Positions 22,096-33,893 of a stretch of 64,000 nt of DNA are shown here, one piece after another (position 1 is the stretch's first letter; every line of letters begins with the position of its first letter). The notes below the pieces were generated by a model that had not been told where the DNA came from, did no database searches, and saw only the letters and a list, made by a program, of their open reading frames with translations. The position numbers and the translations under genes were made by a program. Origin of the DNA: Lantana camara (lineage: Eukaryota; Streptophyta; Magnoliopsida; Lamiales; Verbenaceae); assembly GCA_037501455.1 (NCBI GenBank), contig CM074856.1, positions 97,144,001-97,208,000 on the forward strand, in the 5' to 3' direction.

Positions 22096-23001
22096 AAATT
22101 CTGGAGAAAGAAAACAGAGCAGAACAGGGGAAAATGCACGAACCAAAATCAATCCAACCAAGACATCAATTTTTATGCACCAAAGTATCATATTTCTGAA
22201 AACCAACATGCATACGTGCTTAAAATACAATAAAGTTTCATTTAAACACCCAAAACACACATGATCATCAAGATTCATGAACTTCAAGCTCATATATGTT
22301 TTCATGATCTAAACTCAAATTTCCCAAGAATTCATGTATCAATCCAAGTTATGATCACATATTCATGCATCAAACAATAAATACTCCATATATTTTATGG
22401 ATTACTAACCCTAGCTTTAACCAAATTCATCAAGAAATCTCATATTCATGTACACACCTACCTTGAATGAAAATATATAGAGGAAGATGATGAAAATGGA
22501 GGTTTCAGCTTCAAAGCTTGAAATTTCCTTGGAAAACTTGATCAAAATCAACAAAATCTCTTTTCTCCTCTTGGTGGTGTGGTTCGGTTATGGAGGAAGC
22601 AAATATGATGGAATTTTGGATGAAAATGATCTTGGAAGATAATGGAAGAACTAAGTTCATGACTCACCCAGTTTTGAATTTGATGAAAGTCCACAATTTG
22701 CAATTTAGTCCCTCACTTGTGTAAGTTATGCAATTAAGTTCTATTTCTACAATTTTATTCACTTTGGTCCAAGAATTGTTTATGCAATTTGGTCCTCTAA
22801 TTTAAATAAATGTCAATTAAGAACAATTAAGCTCTTAAGTCATGTTCGATAATTATTTCACGTAAACATGATGAAATATATTTCATATAATTTTCATGGA
22901 TTGTAGGAATTTAATAAACAAAAGAATTAGAATAATCCTAACTCTCAAAATCACACGTGTGACGTGCGTACCTGAACGTCTGGAAAATTTGGGGCGTTAC
23001 A

Positions 23002-25392
23002 TTTTAAGTATTTAGGAATCCATCCCCGTTTTATAGATCATACAAATTCACACAACTCGGCGAGTACGAATTATTTCTCCAACTCCCACAAATAAAGACA
23101 TAATCAAAACAAAATTCATAAGCCATCCTTTCTCCGGGTGATAGAAGGGTTGACAGCCCTAACTATTGATCAAATTCACACAAAACAAGGTGTAATCACT
23201 TCCTTGAAACCTTAGGCGGTTGCTTCCACCGGCTCAAGAGAAACGCCCTTCCTCAACCTCCTAAGGTTAGGCGAGACTCTCAAAGGAAAGTGTTGATGGA
23301 AGAGCTCGGTGACCCCTCGGCCGTCCCGAGATACCATACCACTCTCCGAGGCCCAAATCATAATTCAAACTCATATTTCCAACAAAGATTATCTTTCAAA
23401 GCTCAAAAATCGCTTACACACGCACACGAATCGAAGGGTTTCAAATCAAACGCAAAATAACTTATATACGTATACAAATCGTTTTCAAAGTCTTATAACA
23501 AATGGGACAAGCCCTCAAAATACATATCATACACGTATTTAACGTATAATATACATAACTCGCATGCGGGATTCAAATCAATTAGGGTTTTAGGTCATTA
23601 TATCTAAAAGAACAAAACCTCACCTTTCCAACGTGTAGTGGTGAAAAAAGAGAGTGAATCGGACGCCTAAGGAGCAACCTCGTTGTCAGCGGGAGGGTCA
23701 ACTGGACAAAACAAACAACAAATGAGACTCTTACACTTACGATGTACCAAATAGACGCTCGAAAAATGCGTATGCATGTATATGATGCAAAGGAAATGAA
23801 ATGAATTCATACTTAAGTCATATAAGGACATACATTGCATATGAAATCATATTTCACAAACGAGGGCATAAAATGAGCTATAAATTCATAACATAAAGCT
23901 TAACACTTAATATAACATGTTAACATAATAAAAGAGTCATATAAAGCAAGAAAACACAAAAAAAAAAGGAAGAAAACCAACTCACACGCATGCAGGGTGG
24001 GTCGGGGCCGCTACCCATTTTCTTCACAAAATGGCCGCGGTCGAAACCCTCAACTCGAACCTAGGGCCAAATCAGGTCGCGGCCTCTACCCAAAACCAAC
24101 TAGGAATGGTCGCGGTCATAACCTGAAGCCTGCACAAGTCGAGAACAAGGCAAAAATTGGTCATGGCCTCTACCAAAAAACAACTAAAACCGATCGCGAC
24201 CGCGACCACGAGCGGCAACAGGGGAAAAACAGAATTCTAGGCCAAAAAATCTAACAAATCTCCAAGGAAAGCATGATATCTCCAAGTTAACACATAATAG
24301 AGTGATAATATAGCAAGAGTTCATCGATTTCATGCAAAAATCTAAGCCAAACATGAAGATACATATGAAGCAAGTGCAAGAGATACATACATATTCACTT
24401 TCATGCTGAAAACTCCAAATATTCAAATGATAACCCAAGAATTCCTTAACCTCCATGCAAAATCAGTTCAGACACTTATTCTATGATGTCTTAAGATCAA
24501 TTAGTATGTACCATATCCAAGGAATCCACAAGAGATCAACCAAATTCATCAAAATAGCCAAAACCCTTACTATTCACTCTAATCTTCATAACATGCTCAT
24601 TTATCCAAGATTTTCAGAAAATAAGGTGTTCAAACAAATAAGAGAAGATGGAGAACACAATTCTATACTTACCTTTCGAAAATGGAGTGATTTGGTGAAG
24701 AGTTGAGCTCTTCTTCCTATCTCGGTTTAGAGCCGCAGTTTCCCTTATTTCCCTTAAGCTTGTACAAAATGGGAGGGTAATGGCTGATAGGGGGTTATGT
24801 TGGGAGCATGTGGGGATAAGTTTCACTTTATTTGGTCAAGTATAGCTCAAGTTATGTCTAAAAGAGTGAACAAGGGTCGAAATTGCACGCGAGGCTCGTT
24901 TCGATCAAAATTCGAAAGTCTAAATAAGCTTGGAAAAATATGAGGTTTAGTTGATTGAACCCCGAATCGTCGATACAAGTTCAACAGAGGTGACATAATT
25001 CGAATCCGAATTCTCGAGCTCAAGTTATGTCGCCTGGAACCCAAGGTGCGCTAAATACCTTTTAACCCCCTTTAGGTCCCGTCTCCCAAAAAAAAAAAAA
25101 TCAAAAGACAAGCCAAACAAGTTCCAAAACATAAAACGAGCATAAGAACAAGTTCATAACTCACATAATTCACGTATACCAAAAATATGCAAAAATCGGA
25201 ATTAAATTCGGATACAAATAGAGCAAATTACAAGGTATAAAAGCGTAGACGTTTAAAATTCGAATTCATACTTAAAACAAATAAGTTCAAATAACCACAT
25301 AAACATTTAAAACATCAAATAATCACATAATTAAATCATTAAATTATACACGTTTTAATATACCCGAGAGTCAGAACGATCGGGATGTTACA
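23002..25392 (-). mobile_element. LTR C, second segment
   Basis: It resumes after LTR D and ends GATGTTACA at 25392, followed by TTAAT. It carries donor 1 (24672-24671, AAAG|GTAAGT), acceptor 1 (23702-23704) and donor 2 (23623-23622), giving a 78-nt middle exon. Decayed boxes at 23995-24220 include GGTCGGGGCCGCTACC and GGTCGCGGCCTCTACC. Confidence 0.9.
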
Positions 25393-25950
25393 TTAATTAC
25401 CCTCTGTTACCTTCTCTTACGTATGTTTGAGACTTATATGATACTATTATGATTGAATTCTTGTTAAAGTATGTGTGGGACATTAATTGTGCACATGAAC
25501 TTGTTCATGACATAATATGACTTCATAATCATTCCATTTCATCTTATTTCATTTGCCGTGCTTCATACTTGGTTCATATTGAGTCGTGTCTCACTCGTGC
25601 ACTGTTTCTCTTGTCCAGAGAGTTCTCAGGAGGGTAACGAGTCAACTCTGTAGGCTTTGGGGAGTCTATTTTCTTTCTTTTGTTCGGTGCAGGTGAGGAA
25701 ATGATAGGATATATATTATTAAAACCCCACAACCCTATTATGTGATGATTTGGCCAAAATCTATTTTATATACATATCTTATTTTAAAATGTTAAATGTT
25801 TTCAAAATGAAACTGAGACCTGTTCCTGTCCTATTTTGGTGAGAAACTTGCACTTCCTGGGGCCCAGAGGCTTGTGTGTTGAGAGAACCAGGAAAGCATG
25901 GGCTGACGGCTATCTCTTACATAAGTCCCACTTTTTCGGAGCAGCCTGGA
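25393..25950 (+). mobile_element. LTR B, third segment
   Basis: It resumes after the TTAAT duplication. It contains putative acceptor 1 (CTTGTCCAG, 25616-25618) and donor 2 (CAG|GTGAGG at 25693), the same order as in complete LTRs. At 25951 it is interrupted by LTR E; the remaining 3' part is expected beyond the right edge. Confidence 0.7.
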
Positions 25951-26749
25951 TGTGACGCTCCGATTTTTCGGCCGTACAGGTACGCCATCCTGAGTGAGCT
26001 AATTGCGCTTTTAAATTATTTATTTATTTATGCAACTACGTGTTTAATTTAATGTTTAGATGCTACTTTGAATTATTATTTGAATTATTATTTTGAACTC
26101 GTTTGCTCTTGAACTTGATCCGTTTGCCTAGGAATTTTATTTTTATTTTTGTGAAAACTTGCTATGCAAGAATTTTATGTGTTATGATTTGATTATATGC
26201 TCGTTGCATGTTTTCGAGTTTGTAATATGGTTTTTAAACCATTTTGTGTGAATTGGGACTTAATGAGAATTTAGCCTACCATGTGTTCCGAAAGACATAA
26301 CTCGAGCTCGGAAATTCGGATTCAAATTATGAAACCTTCGCTAGACTCATATCGAATATTCACATCTAGTAAACCTAGCCTTGTATTTTTCTAAACCCGT
26401 ATGAACCTCCGAAATTTGCCCAAATTGAGAGCCTCGCACAGATTCGCTACCCTTGACGGTTTTGGCCATAACTTGCTCATTTCTTAACCAAATGACCTCA
26501 AACTTGGACCCACTTAACCCGAGTTAAACCTAATTTCTCCCTAGCCCCACCCCATTTCGAAATCAGTAGCAAAAGAAGAGAGAGAAGCAGCTGAAGTGAG
26601 AAGAGAAGAAGGAGGCTCGACACTTTTTCACCCCCTTGCACCTTTGAGCTCGTATCTTCCTCGTTTCTTCTCTGATTCAAGAGGTAAGCACAGATTCTTG
26701 TTCCCCAATTTCTTGTACTTCTTTTAAGCTATCATTTGCCTATTTTCAT
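25951..26749 (+). mobile_element. LTR E, 5' part only
   Basis: It starts TGTGACGCTCCG with CGGCCGTACAGGTACGCC, the block that opens LTRs G and K. It includes the conserved GAGCTCGGAAATTCGG box and ends shortly after putative donor 1 (GAG|GTAAGC, 26684). LTR F begins at 26750. Its remainder must lie right of the window. Confidence 0.75.
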
Positions 26750-27833
26750 TGTGACAGCCCATCCGCTCGTACGTACAGGTTTGTGCCACGTATGAGTTTA
26801 ATTTTCATATTTGCATTTATTCTCATATTTAGTTGATGCATTTATATTTGAATTATATTTCTTTATTCAATTATTATATGAAATAGTTGAAATATTTCCT
26901 AAGTGTTTGCCCTGCTTGAACGTTTGATATGAATTCTTATGATTTGAGAATTTACGAATTATGAATTTAATTCCCGAGCATGATAAATTCTTGAAATATG
27001 TGATATAATATGATTTGAGGACTTATTTGTAAGGTTTTTATTATGTTTTGGACTTGTTTGAAACTTCTAAGGACTCAATTGCACTTTTATTCAAGTTTTG
27101 GGCCAATTTGCAATTTGGCGATACTTGAGTCTTTGTTTGCAAATTATGAGCTCGAGGATTCAGATTCGAATTTTGACACCACCATTGGCTTATTTCGATG
27201 ATTCGGACCCAATGGAACAAGCCTTATAATTTTTCGATGCCATTTAGACCTCCGACAACCCATATTTTGGCCTAAATGACCCGTTTAAGCCCCCTTCGAC
27301 CCCTTTCTTTGACCCATTTTGGCTTAAAATCAGACACACACACACCCATTTTCTTCCTTATTTTCGTCCAAAGAAAGAGCAAGCAAGAGAGAAAGGAGAA
27401 AACAAGGGTTTCCACCATTTCTTCACCTTAAGAGCTCATTCCTTCCTTCCTTCTTCTCCATCTTCAAAGGTGAGTTAAGATTTGAGTTCTCCTTCTTCTT
27501 ATGATCATTTTTATCCCTTTATTTTTGATTTTATGCCATGGATTCATGTTGTATGCTTGAAGAGATGAATAGCTTGAATAGTGAAGTGTTTATGTTAATA
27601 TATGAATCACATGCCTTTGTTTGAGTTAATTGTTGATTTAATGCTTGAAATACGATCACATGAACTTCATTTATGATCCTATGACTTCATATTTGTTGGT
27701 GGCTGAGTTGTATTAAAGTTTCCATTAATGTACTTGAGTCTTGAAGCTTGAAAACTTGGTAGAACTTGATGAATATATGCCTTGATGTTGCTCTACATTT
27801 GTGCTTCTGTTTGGGGTTGTTTTGGACGAGATT
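26750..27833 (+). mobile_element. LTR F, first segment
   Basis: It starts TGTGACAGCCC and shows the conserved GAGCTCGAGGATTCAG box, a CT-rich leader and putative donor 1 (AAAG|GTGAGT, 27470). Element 3 interrupts it, with AGATT repeated at 27829-27833 and 58956-58960. Confidence 0.8.
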
Positions 27834-30049
27834 TGTAACATCCCACTTGTCCGGCCGTATAGGTACACCGTTTCGAGAGTGATACTTGCATTTTTAAATT
27901 ATTTAATTATGTAATTATATGTTTATTATAATGTTTAAATGATATTCTCGAATTTATATGAATTATTTGTTAAGTACATGTTTGAATATTTGTATGTTTT
28001 TGCCCTTTAGCTTTCGTTTTTAATCCGTTTGAACCCGTTTTTGATTCTAATTTTTGTGAATATGTGATATGCATGAATTATATGTGTTATGAATTTGATT
28101 ACATGCTCGTTTTATGTTTTTAAGTTCGTTTGATACGGTTTTTAAAACCATTTTGTTTGTTAGGGACTCGAGGGCCTAACACGTTTAGCGTACCTTGTGT
28201 TCTGGAAGGCGTAATTTGGGCTCGGGAATTTGGATTTGAATTTCGGAAGAGGCACTGTAATTGTAAAAAAAATTGGAAGTCTTTGAACCTAGTTTTGTAT
28301 TTTTCTAAGCCTGTTTGGGCCTCCGAATTTCGCCCGAAACCTGAATTCACGCAGATTCACCACCTTTTACAGTTTTATCCATAACTCTCTCGTTTCTTAA
28401 CCAAATGACTTAATTCTTGAGCCTAATTAACCACGGTGAAACCTTCTTTCACCCCCTCCCCCAACCCCATTTTCAGACTCAGCAAATGGGAAGAGAGAGA
28501 AGCAGCTAAAGTGAAGAGAGAGAAGGGTGACCCCCCACTATTCACCATCTCCAATTTTGAGCTCGTTTCTTCATCTTTTCTTCTCCGATTCGAATGGTAT
28601 GAATGGATTCTTGTTCTCCATCTTACTGACTTTCTTTCAAGCCATGGTTTGCATGATTTCATTAGGATTTGAGTATGTTAGGATCAAGAACATGAATAGT
28701 AAGGGTTTCATGAAATTTTGATGAATTCTTGTGAAAATTTGTTGCATTTCATGATATGAAGCCATTTATGTAATCTAGATGAATTCCTTGTCATGTCTTT
28801 ATGCCTAAATTTCGTGGAAACTAGCTGCATCTTAATCCCCCATTGATGAAATTAAATTTTTGAGAAATTGGGCCTAATTTGCTTCCTCTGCTTGATCGTG
28901 TGTGTGTGTGTTGTTTAGAGAGTTGTTTAGCTGAGTTTTTGTGCTCCTTTTATTGCCCTTTTTGCTGTCTTTGTTGCCTTGATTCGTACCTTATTGCTGC
29001 AGCTTGCTATGGAGGAGAAACAGGGGCTGCTGCTGTTGCTGTGTTTCGGCCTGCTACGCGCAGTCGCCGCCGCGACCGTGCCAAAGCCTTTCTTGGTCGC
29101 GGCCGTGACCCATTTATGGCCTTCTCTCAACTTGTGGCTTGTGGAAAGGCTGGTGGTGGCTGTGGTAGTGGACGCAACCTCTTTTGTACTGAGTTTAGGT
29201 AGCGGTCGCGACCTTCTTTGAAGGGTGTTGCGGTTTATTTTTCATTTTGTTAGTGTTTTGCTTGACTTTCTTAGCTTGTTTATGATTAATATATGTTATT
29301 AACTTGTTATTTATCATGTTATGTGCTCTAATATGAATTTGTTATGTAATTTTGGTGCTCATTTACGTGATATATGACTAGATACGTTTGTTATGCCTTC
29401 CTACGTGCATGCATGCCTTCGTGCGTTGTTGGTTTGCCTCGCATGAGATTTCTTTGCTCAATTCATGATATATATGTATTGTTAGCTCGTTATATGATAC
29501 ATTATGCTCCTTGCATGAGATTTATGAGTCCGTTTGACGTAAGATATGTGATATATGAATTTGTATGCGCTATGTGTCACCTTGTTACACTTCATATGCA
29601 TTATTTGCATTCATATGCATTTGTCGAGCGTCTAGTTGGTGCATTTTGAGTCTAAGTATGTCTTCTTCCCTTTGTTTTGTTCAGAGGTTAATTCCGAGGG
29701 TAAGGAGGTGGTCTTTTAGGTGTGATTTGGTTCGGTTTGTTTGAGAAGGTCTTTTATGTCTTTTAGGCCTTTTATGTTTACTTCCGTTCGGTTTGTTCGA
29801 TAAGGCGAGGTTTTCTTTCTTTTAGTTAATACGACCTATAACCCTACGTGTATTTTGAAGCCCGCATGCGATTTAAGTATATGTATATGTATATAAATAT
29901 GTGTTTGAAATGTATTTTGTGGGAATTGGCCCGTTTGTTATGAAACCTTTGAAAAACACTTTTATTTATACATAAATTATATTTTAGTTCATATATTTTG
30001 AAAAGGGTTGGTGTGTGTGTTTTTGAAATTAGCGAGGTATGACTTTGAA
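27834..30049 (+). mobile_element. Element 3 5' LTR (G), first segment
   Basis: It starts TGTAACATCCCAC and matches the 3' LTR at 55722 closely. Putative donor 1 is at 28597 and acceptor 1 at 29682-29684. Between them, at 29055-29215, lie decayed boxes such as GGTCGCGGCCGTGACC and GGTAGCGGTCGCGACC. The next donor reads AAG|GCGAGG, not GTGAGG. The LARD interrupts at 30050. Confidence 0.9.
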
Positions 30050-31874
30050 TGTAGCACCCCGCACGTGAGGCACCACATCCCCCGCATTATGGCTCAACAC
30101 GAGTAACGAAATGGAAAGTCCGCACCCGTATCCAACCCTAGCGAACGGGAGACAAACAAAACAACCTCCTAAGCTAGGCGGAACTTAGACCCTGCACTTA
30201 TAACCAACTAACAAAGCATAATGCAATGGGAAACAAAATCCAATCACATGCATTGGCCACGGGCCTGCAGAAATTAAACACACCAACCACACGCAGGCTT
30301 GGGCACCTCAGGCCTCTTTTAATTCACATCGAAGCCCGACAAAGCAATTTAATATCAAATACATAAAGATTCAAGTTCATAATTTTACAATGCCGAATCA
30401 TATACAATTTAAATACATATGCGAGTGCAAAGACTCTTCTAGCTTAACCTGACCGACTCAAAGACTCAACACAAATCGGCCTAGCTCGAAGCTCCAAAGC
30501 CAAACCTGCGCACTAAAAGATTGGGGAGGGAGAGGGTCAGTCTCTAGAAGACTGAGTGAGCAGGAGCGATATACATATACATAAAACATGCGCATGCAAG
30601 TCATAAATCCCGAGCAAGGTTTTATTTAAAATTAGTTCCCAAAAAGGCAAGAGAATGACCAAGCAATACTCGGATTTTACGACTAATCATATCAATTCAT
30701 TACGTTCATAAATCATACATAAACATAAGGGCTCGGCGAATGAGCGTGGATCATCTCCAACCAAACTCCGACCGTGTACGACAAATATCATTAATATATC
30801 GAATATGTGATCATGCAGTATATCATAATACACACAAATCATATATCATATCATAAGACATATTCGTTTGGGCAATCCGTGTCCCGGCCTTCCCGCACGG
30901 TGCATAACAATCATATCATAACATAATCATATTCATAAAATAAGTTCCAACCTTCTTCCTCCGGCGGTGAACGGGCTTGCAAGACCCGACCACCTCATAC
31001 ATAATGGCTAGAGGGGTTCATGAGGCCCCAAAAGCCCGACTAGCGTTTTCTCGTCAAAACTCCTGACGAGATCCGTTTCGACGTAAAACATAGTGGAACT
31101 AGCACATGGGATCACCGTCGGCCCATGCCTCCCCGGATAGCCACATGTACTAAGTCCCTGGGCCCGTGAACATATCTTACATGCATATTCTCGCCAAAAC
31201 ATTTCATATCAAAAGAACATAACATATTTCATAATCCTTGTGAAAATATTTACTCGATAAATGCATTTGAAAACCATACATAAATATACAATAGGATTTT
31301 GGCCAAACTTGTCACATAGGGTTGTAGGGTTTAATATATAACTAGAACGAAAACACCCTCACCTGGAACATGGCGATACAAGGATACGAGTCACCGAGTG
31401 CCTAGTTGATCAAGATTTCTCCGCCCTGGAGATAAACTGAACAAGAGACAACATAACGTGTTCGTGAGACTCGAGACACCAATTGAACCATATAAGACGC
31501 ACGACATGCAATGAATATGATATGAATGCGTCAAAGATGATATTATGTCATGAGAATGTTCATGTGCACTATTAAGGAAATTATGACATATAACCAAGAC
31601 ATTCGTTCATTCATTCCATTCAATTTCATAAATTCATAATTCATATCGATTAATCTAAGAATTCATTTGATAATCATCACACGTAATATATCGCATTTAT
31701 AATTAGAAAATAGACAATTAATTACTTTCAATTGAAGATCGAAATTAAATAAAACATGAAATGGGTAACAATTAAATTCTATAATCAATTAATTCAAATA
31801 ATATTTAAAATATAATAAACAAATAAATAAATATATAATAACTATATAGATATATATATACATATAATCACACG

Positions 31875-31934
<60 letters not shown>

Positions 31935-33876
31935 GCATGCATATTTTAAAACCAAACAATCAAATTAACTTCATGCATGCAATGCTATATATATATATAT
32001 ATATATACGACCAAATGCATGCAAATAACATTATCAAGCCATGCATTTAAAAAGTCCTGCATGTATATTTACATCTAACCTATATACTACATATATATAT
32101 ATATATACACTTACATGCATGAACACTTTCATGCACACACAACACTCATGCATATATATATATATACACACACACACCCACTCTGAATCAAAGGAGAAAG
32201 GCAACAGCAACAAGAAAGAAAAGAAAAAGAAAGAAGAAAGAAGAAAGAAGGAAGAAGACGCAGCAGAAAATCTGCAGAAAAACAGGGGTCGCGGCCGCGA
32301 CCCATTTTCTTCATGAAATGGTAGCGGCCGCTACCCATAATATTCCGAATTTTGATCCAATTTTTCCAGAATACGTGAGCAGCCCAACTGTTCAGTCGCG
32401 GGCGCAACTGAATTACAGACAATTAAGGTTGCGGGCGCGATTTGCGCGATACAACAAAAACTGACGCAGGGCGTGGAGAAAAACAGAGCACAACACATCA
32501 ACTTCAATCCAACAAGATCAGGTAAGGAAAGGCAACAATTATGCACCAAAAATACTCCAAAACAACATTCAATTCAGCCCCAAGAAGAATCATACGTGAG
32601 GTGAAGGCAAGGGTGCTCTTTTCATAATATAACCTCAAGGTTTCATTAATGGTAGCTCATGAATGTCTCAACTACCAGCTAATAAATCAACATAAATGTA
32701 AAGAAGAGATCAAGACAATCATATACAAGCTTAGAATCAATCAAATTCACCAAGAAATGGATGAGATCAACCTCTAAGCTCATGACCTAACTTTTCTTCA
32801 AATCAGCCAAAAACCCATGAAACCATGATCAAAATTAGGGATGAATAGCTTAAAATGACACATATTGAATGTATATAATCATCCTTAGCTCACCTTGTGA
32901 ATTGGATGGAAGATGGAAGAGATTTGAGCTTGAATCTCCAAGGAATGGCATGGTTACGGGACTAGAACTGGAGCAGGGGATATTTTGCTGATTTTGGCTT
33001 TGTTCCTGAGCGTGGTTCGGTGAGGGAGTGTTATGGGAGGATAGTGGGCTTAACTAGGGTTACATAGGCACCAACCATGGTTAATTTGGTCAACAATTGA
33101 ATAAGTTATGATTTATTTGGTACAAGGTGGCAGATTGATTTCCCGTTGCATGTTTCGGTTGAATTTTGGAGGTCCAAATGACTTTAGAAAAATATAAGGC
33201 TAAGTTCACTAAACTCAAATTTTTGTTACGAGTTCAGGGATGTTGACGGAACTCGAATCCGAGTTCCCGAGCTCAAGATATTAAATACGGAACCAAGGGT
33301 ACGCTAAGTGCTCGTTAGCCCCCGACTTGGATTCCAAAAATTCAAATTAAATCCGAAACACATGCGACTGAAACCAAAAATAAGAAACGAACAAATATTC
33401 ATATACAAGACATGTATAAGTTCAACATATTAAATTTGCACGAAATTCCGGTATCAAATTAAATAGAAACAAAGCACGTAATTGTCACTTAAACACAATG
33501 AAACAATAAAATGCATAATATTGCAATTAATATAAAATGTATACATATAGAATTTATAAATATAAATGCATGCATTAACTAACTATCATGAGTTGCATGA
33601 GTTCATGCAAATGGATATATGTAATTTATAAAACATACATGCATAAATAATTTAGAAATGTAAAATGCATGCACTAAAATTTTCATGCACACGTACACGA
33701 TTTATATATATATACATTTAAATATGTTTTTGATATTAATGTTATTAAAGTAAAATAATTAACATTTAATACATATAAAATAAAACTAAGTGTATAAAAC
33801 ACATATATATAATTATTTCGCGCAATTTGGTAAACACATACGCCATGCTGTACTTCCTAAAAACTGGGGCGTTACA
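30050..33876 (-). mobile_element. LARD 3' LTR (H)
   Basis: It reads TGTAGCACCCCG...GGGGCGTTACA. In element orientation putative intron 1 runs from 32893 down to 31437, the middle exon is 74 nt (31436-31363), and intron 2 runs from 31362 to 30507. Two perfect 16-bp palindromes lie in intron 1. An AT-only stretch with long TA runs is at 31850-31930. Confidence 0.92.
32286..32445. repeat. Perfect CGGCCG palindromes in LARD LTR H
   Basis: GGTCGCGGCCGCGACC (32287-32302, perfect, extendable to 18 bp) and GGTAGCGGCCGCTACC (32320-32335, perfect) lie 33 bp apart. Two weaker CGCGGGCGC boxes follow near 32396 and 32430. The two perfect boxes differ by changes on both sides of the dyad that keep the symmetry. 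Confidence 0.9.
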
Positions 33877-33893
33877 ACCTCTCCCCCTTAAAA
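33877..33893 (-). promoter_or_regulatory. LARD polypurine tract
   Basis: In element orientation AAGGGGGAGAGGT ends immediately before the TGTAACGCCCC start of the 3' LTR. It is the RNase H-resistant primer for plus-strand DNA and fixes the element as minus-strand. Confidence 0.85.

Larger units (their letters stand above)
20423..23001 (-). mobile_element. Solo LTR D (2579 bp), TSD TTTTA
   Basis: It reads TGTAGCATCCC...GGGGCGTTACA, flanked by TTTTA at 20418-20422 and 23002-23006, and lies inside LTR C. Donors 1 (22461-22460) and 2 (near 21384) are intact, but the first acceptor reads CAA in place of CAG. Imperfect boxes (GGTAGCGGCCGTGACC, GGTCGCGGGCGCGACC, GGTCGCGACCGCGACC) lie at 21880-22095. 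A roughly 18-bp direct repeat of ACTCCTTCACTCCAATA occurs at 21038-21142. Confidence 0.93.
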
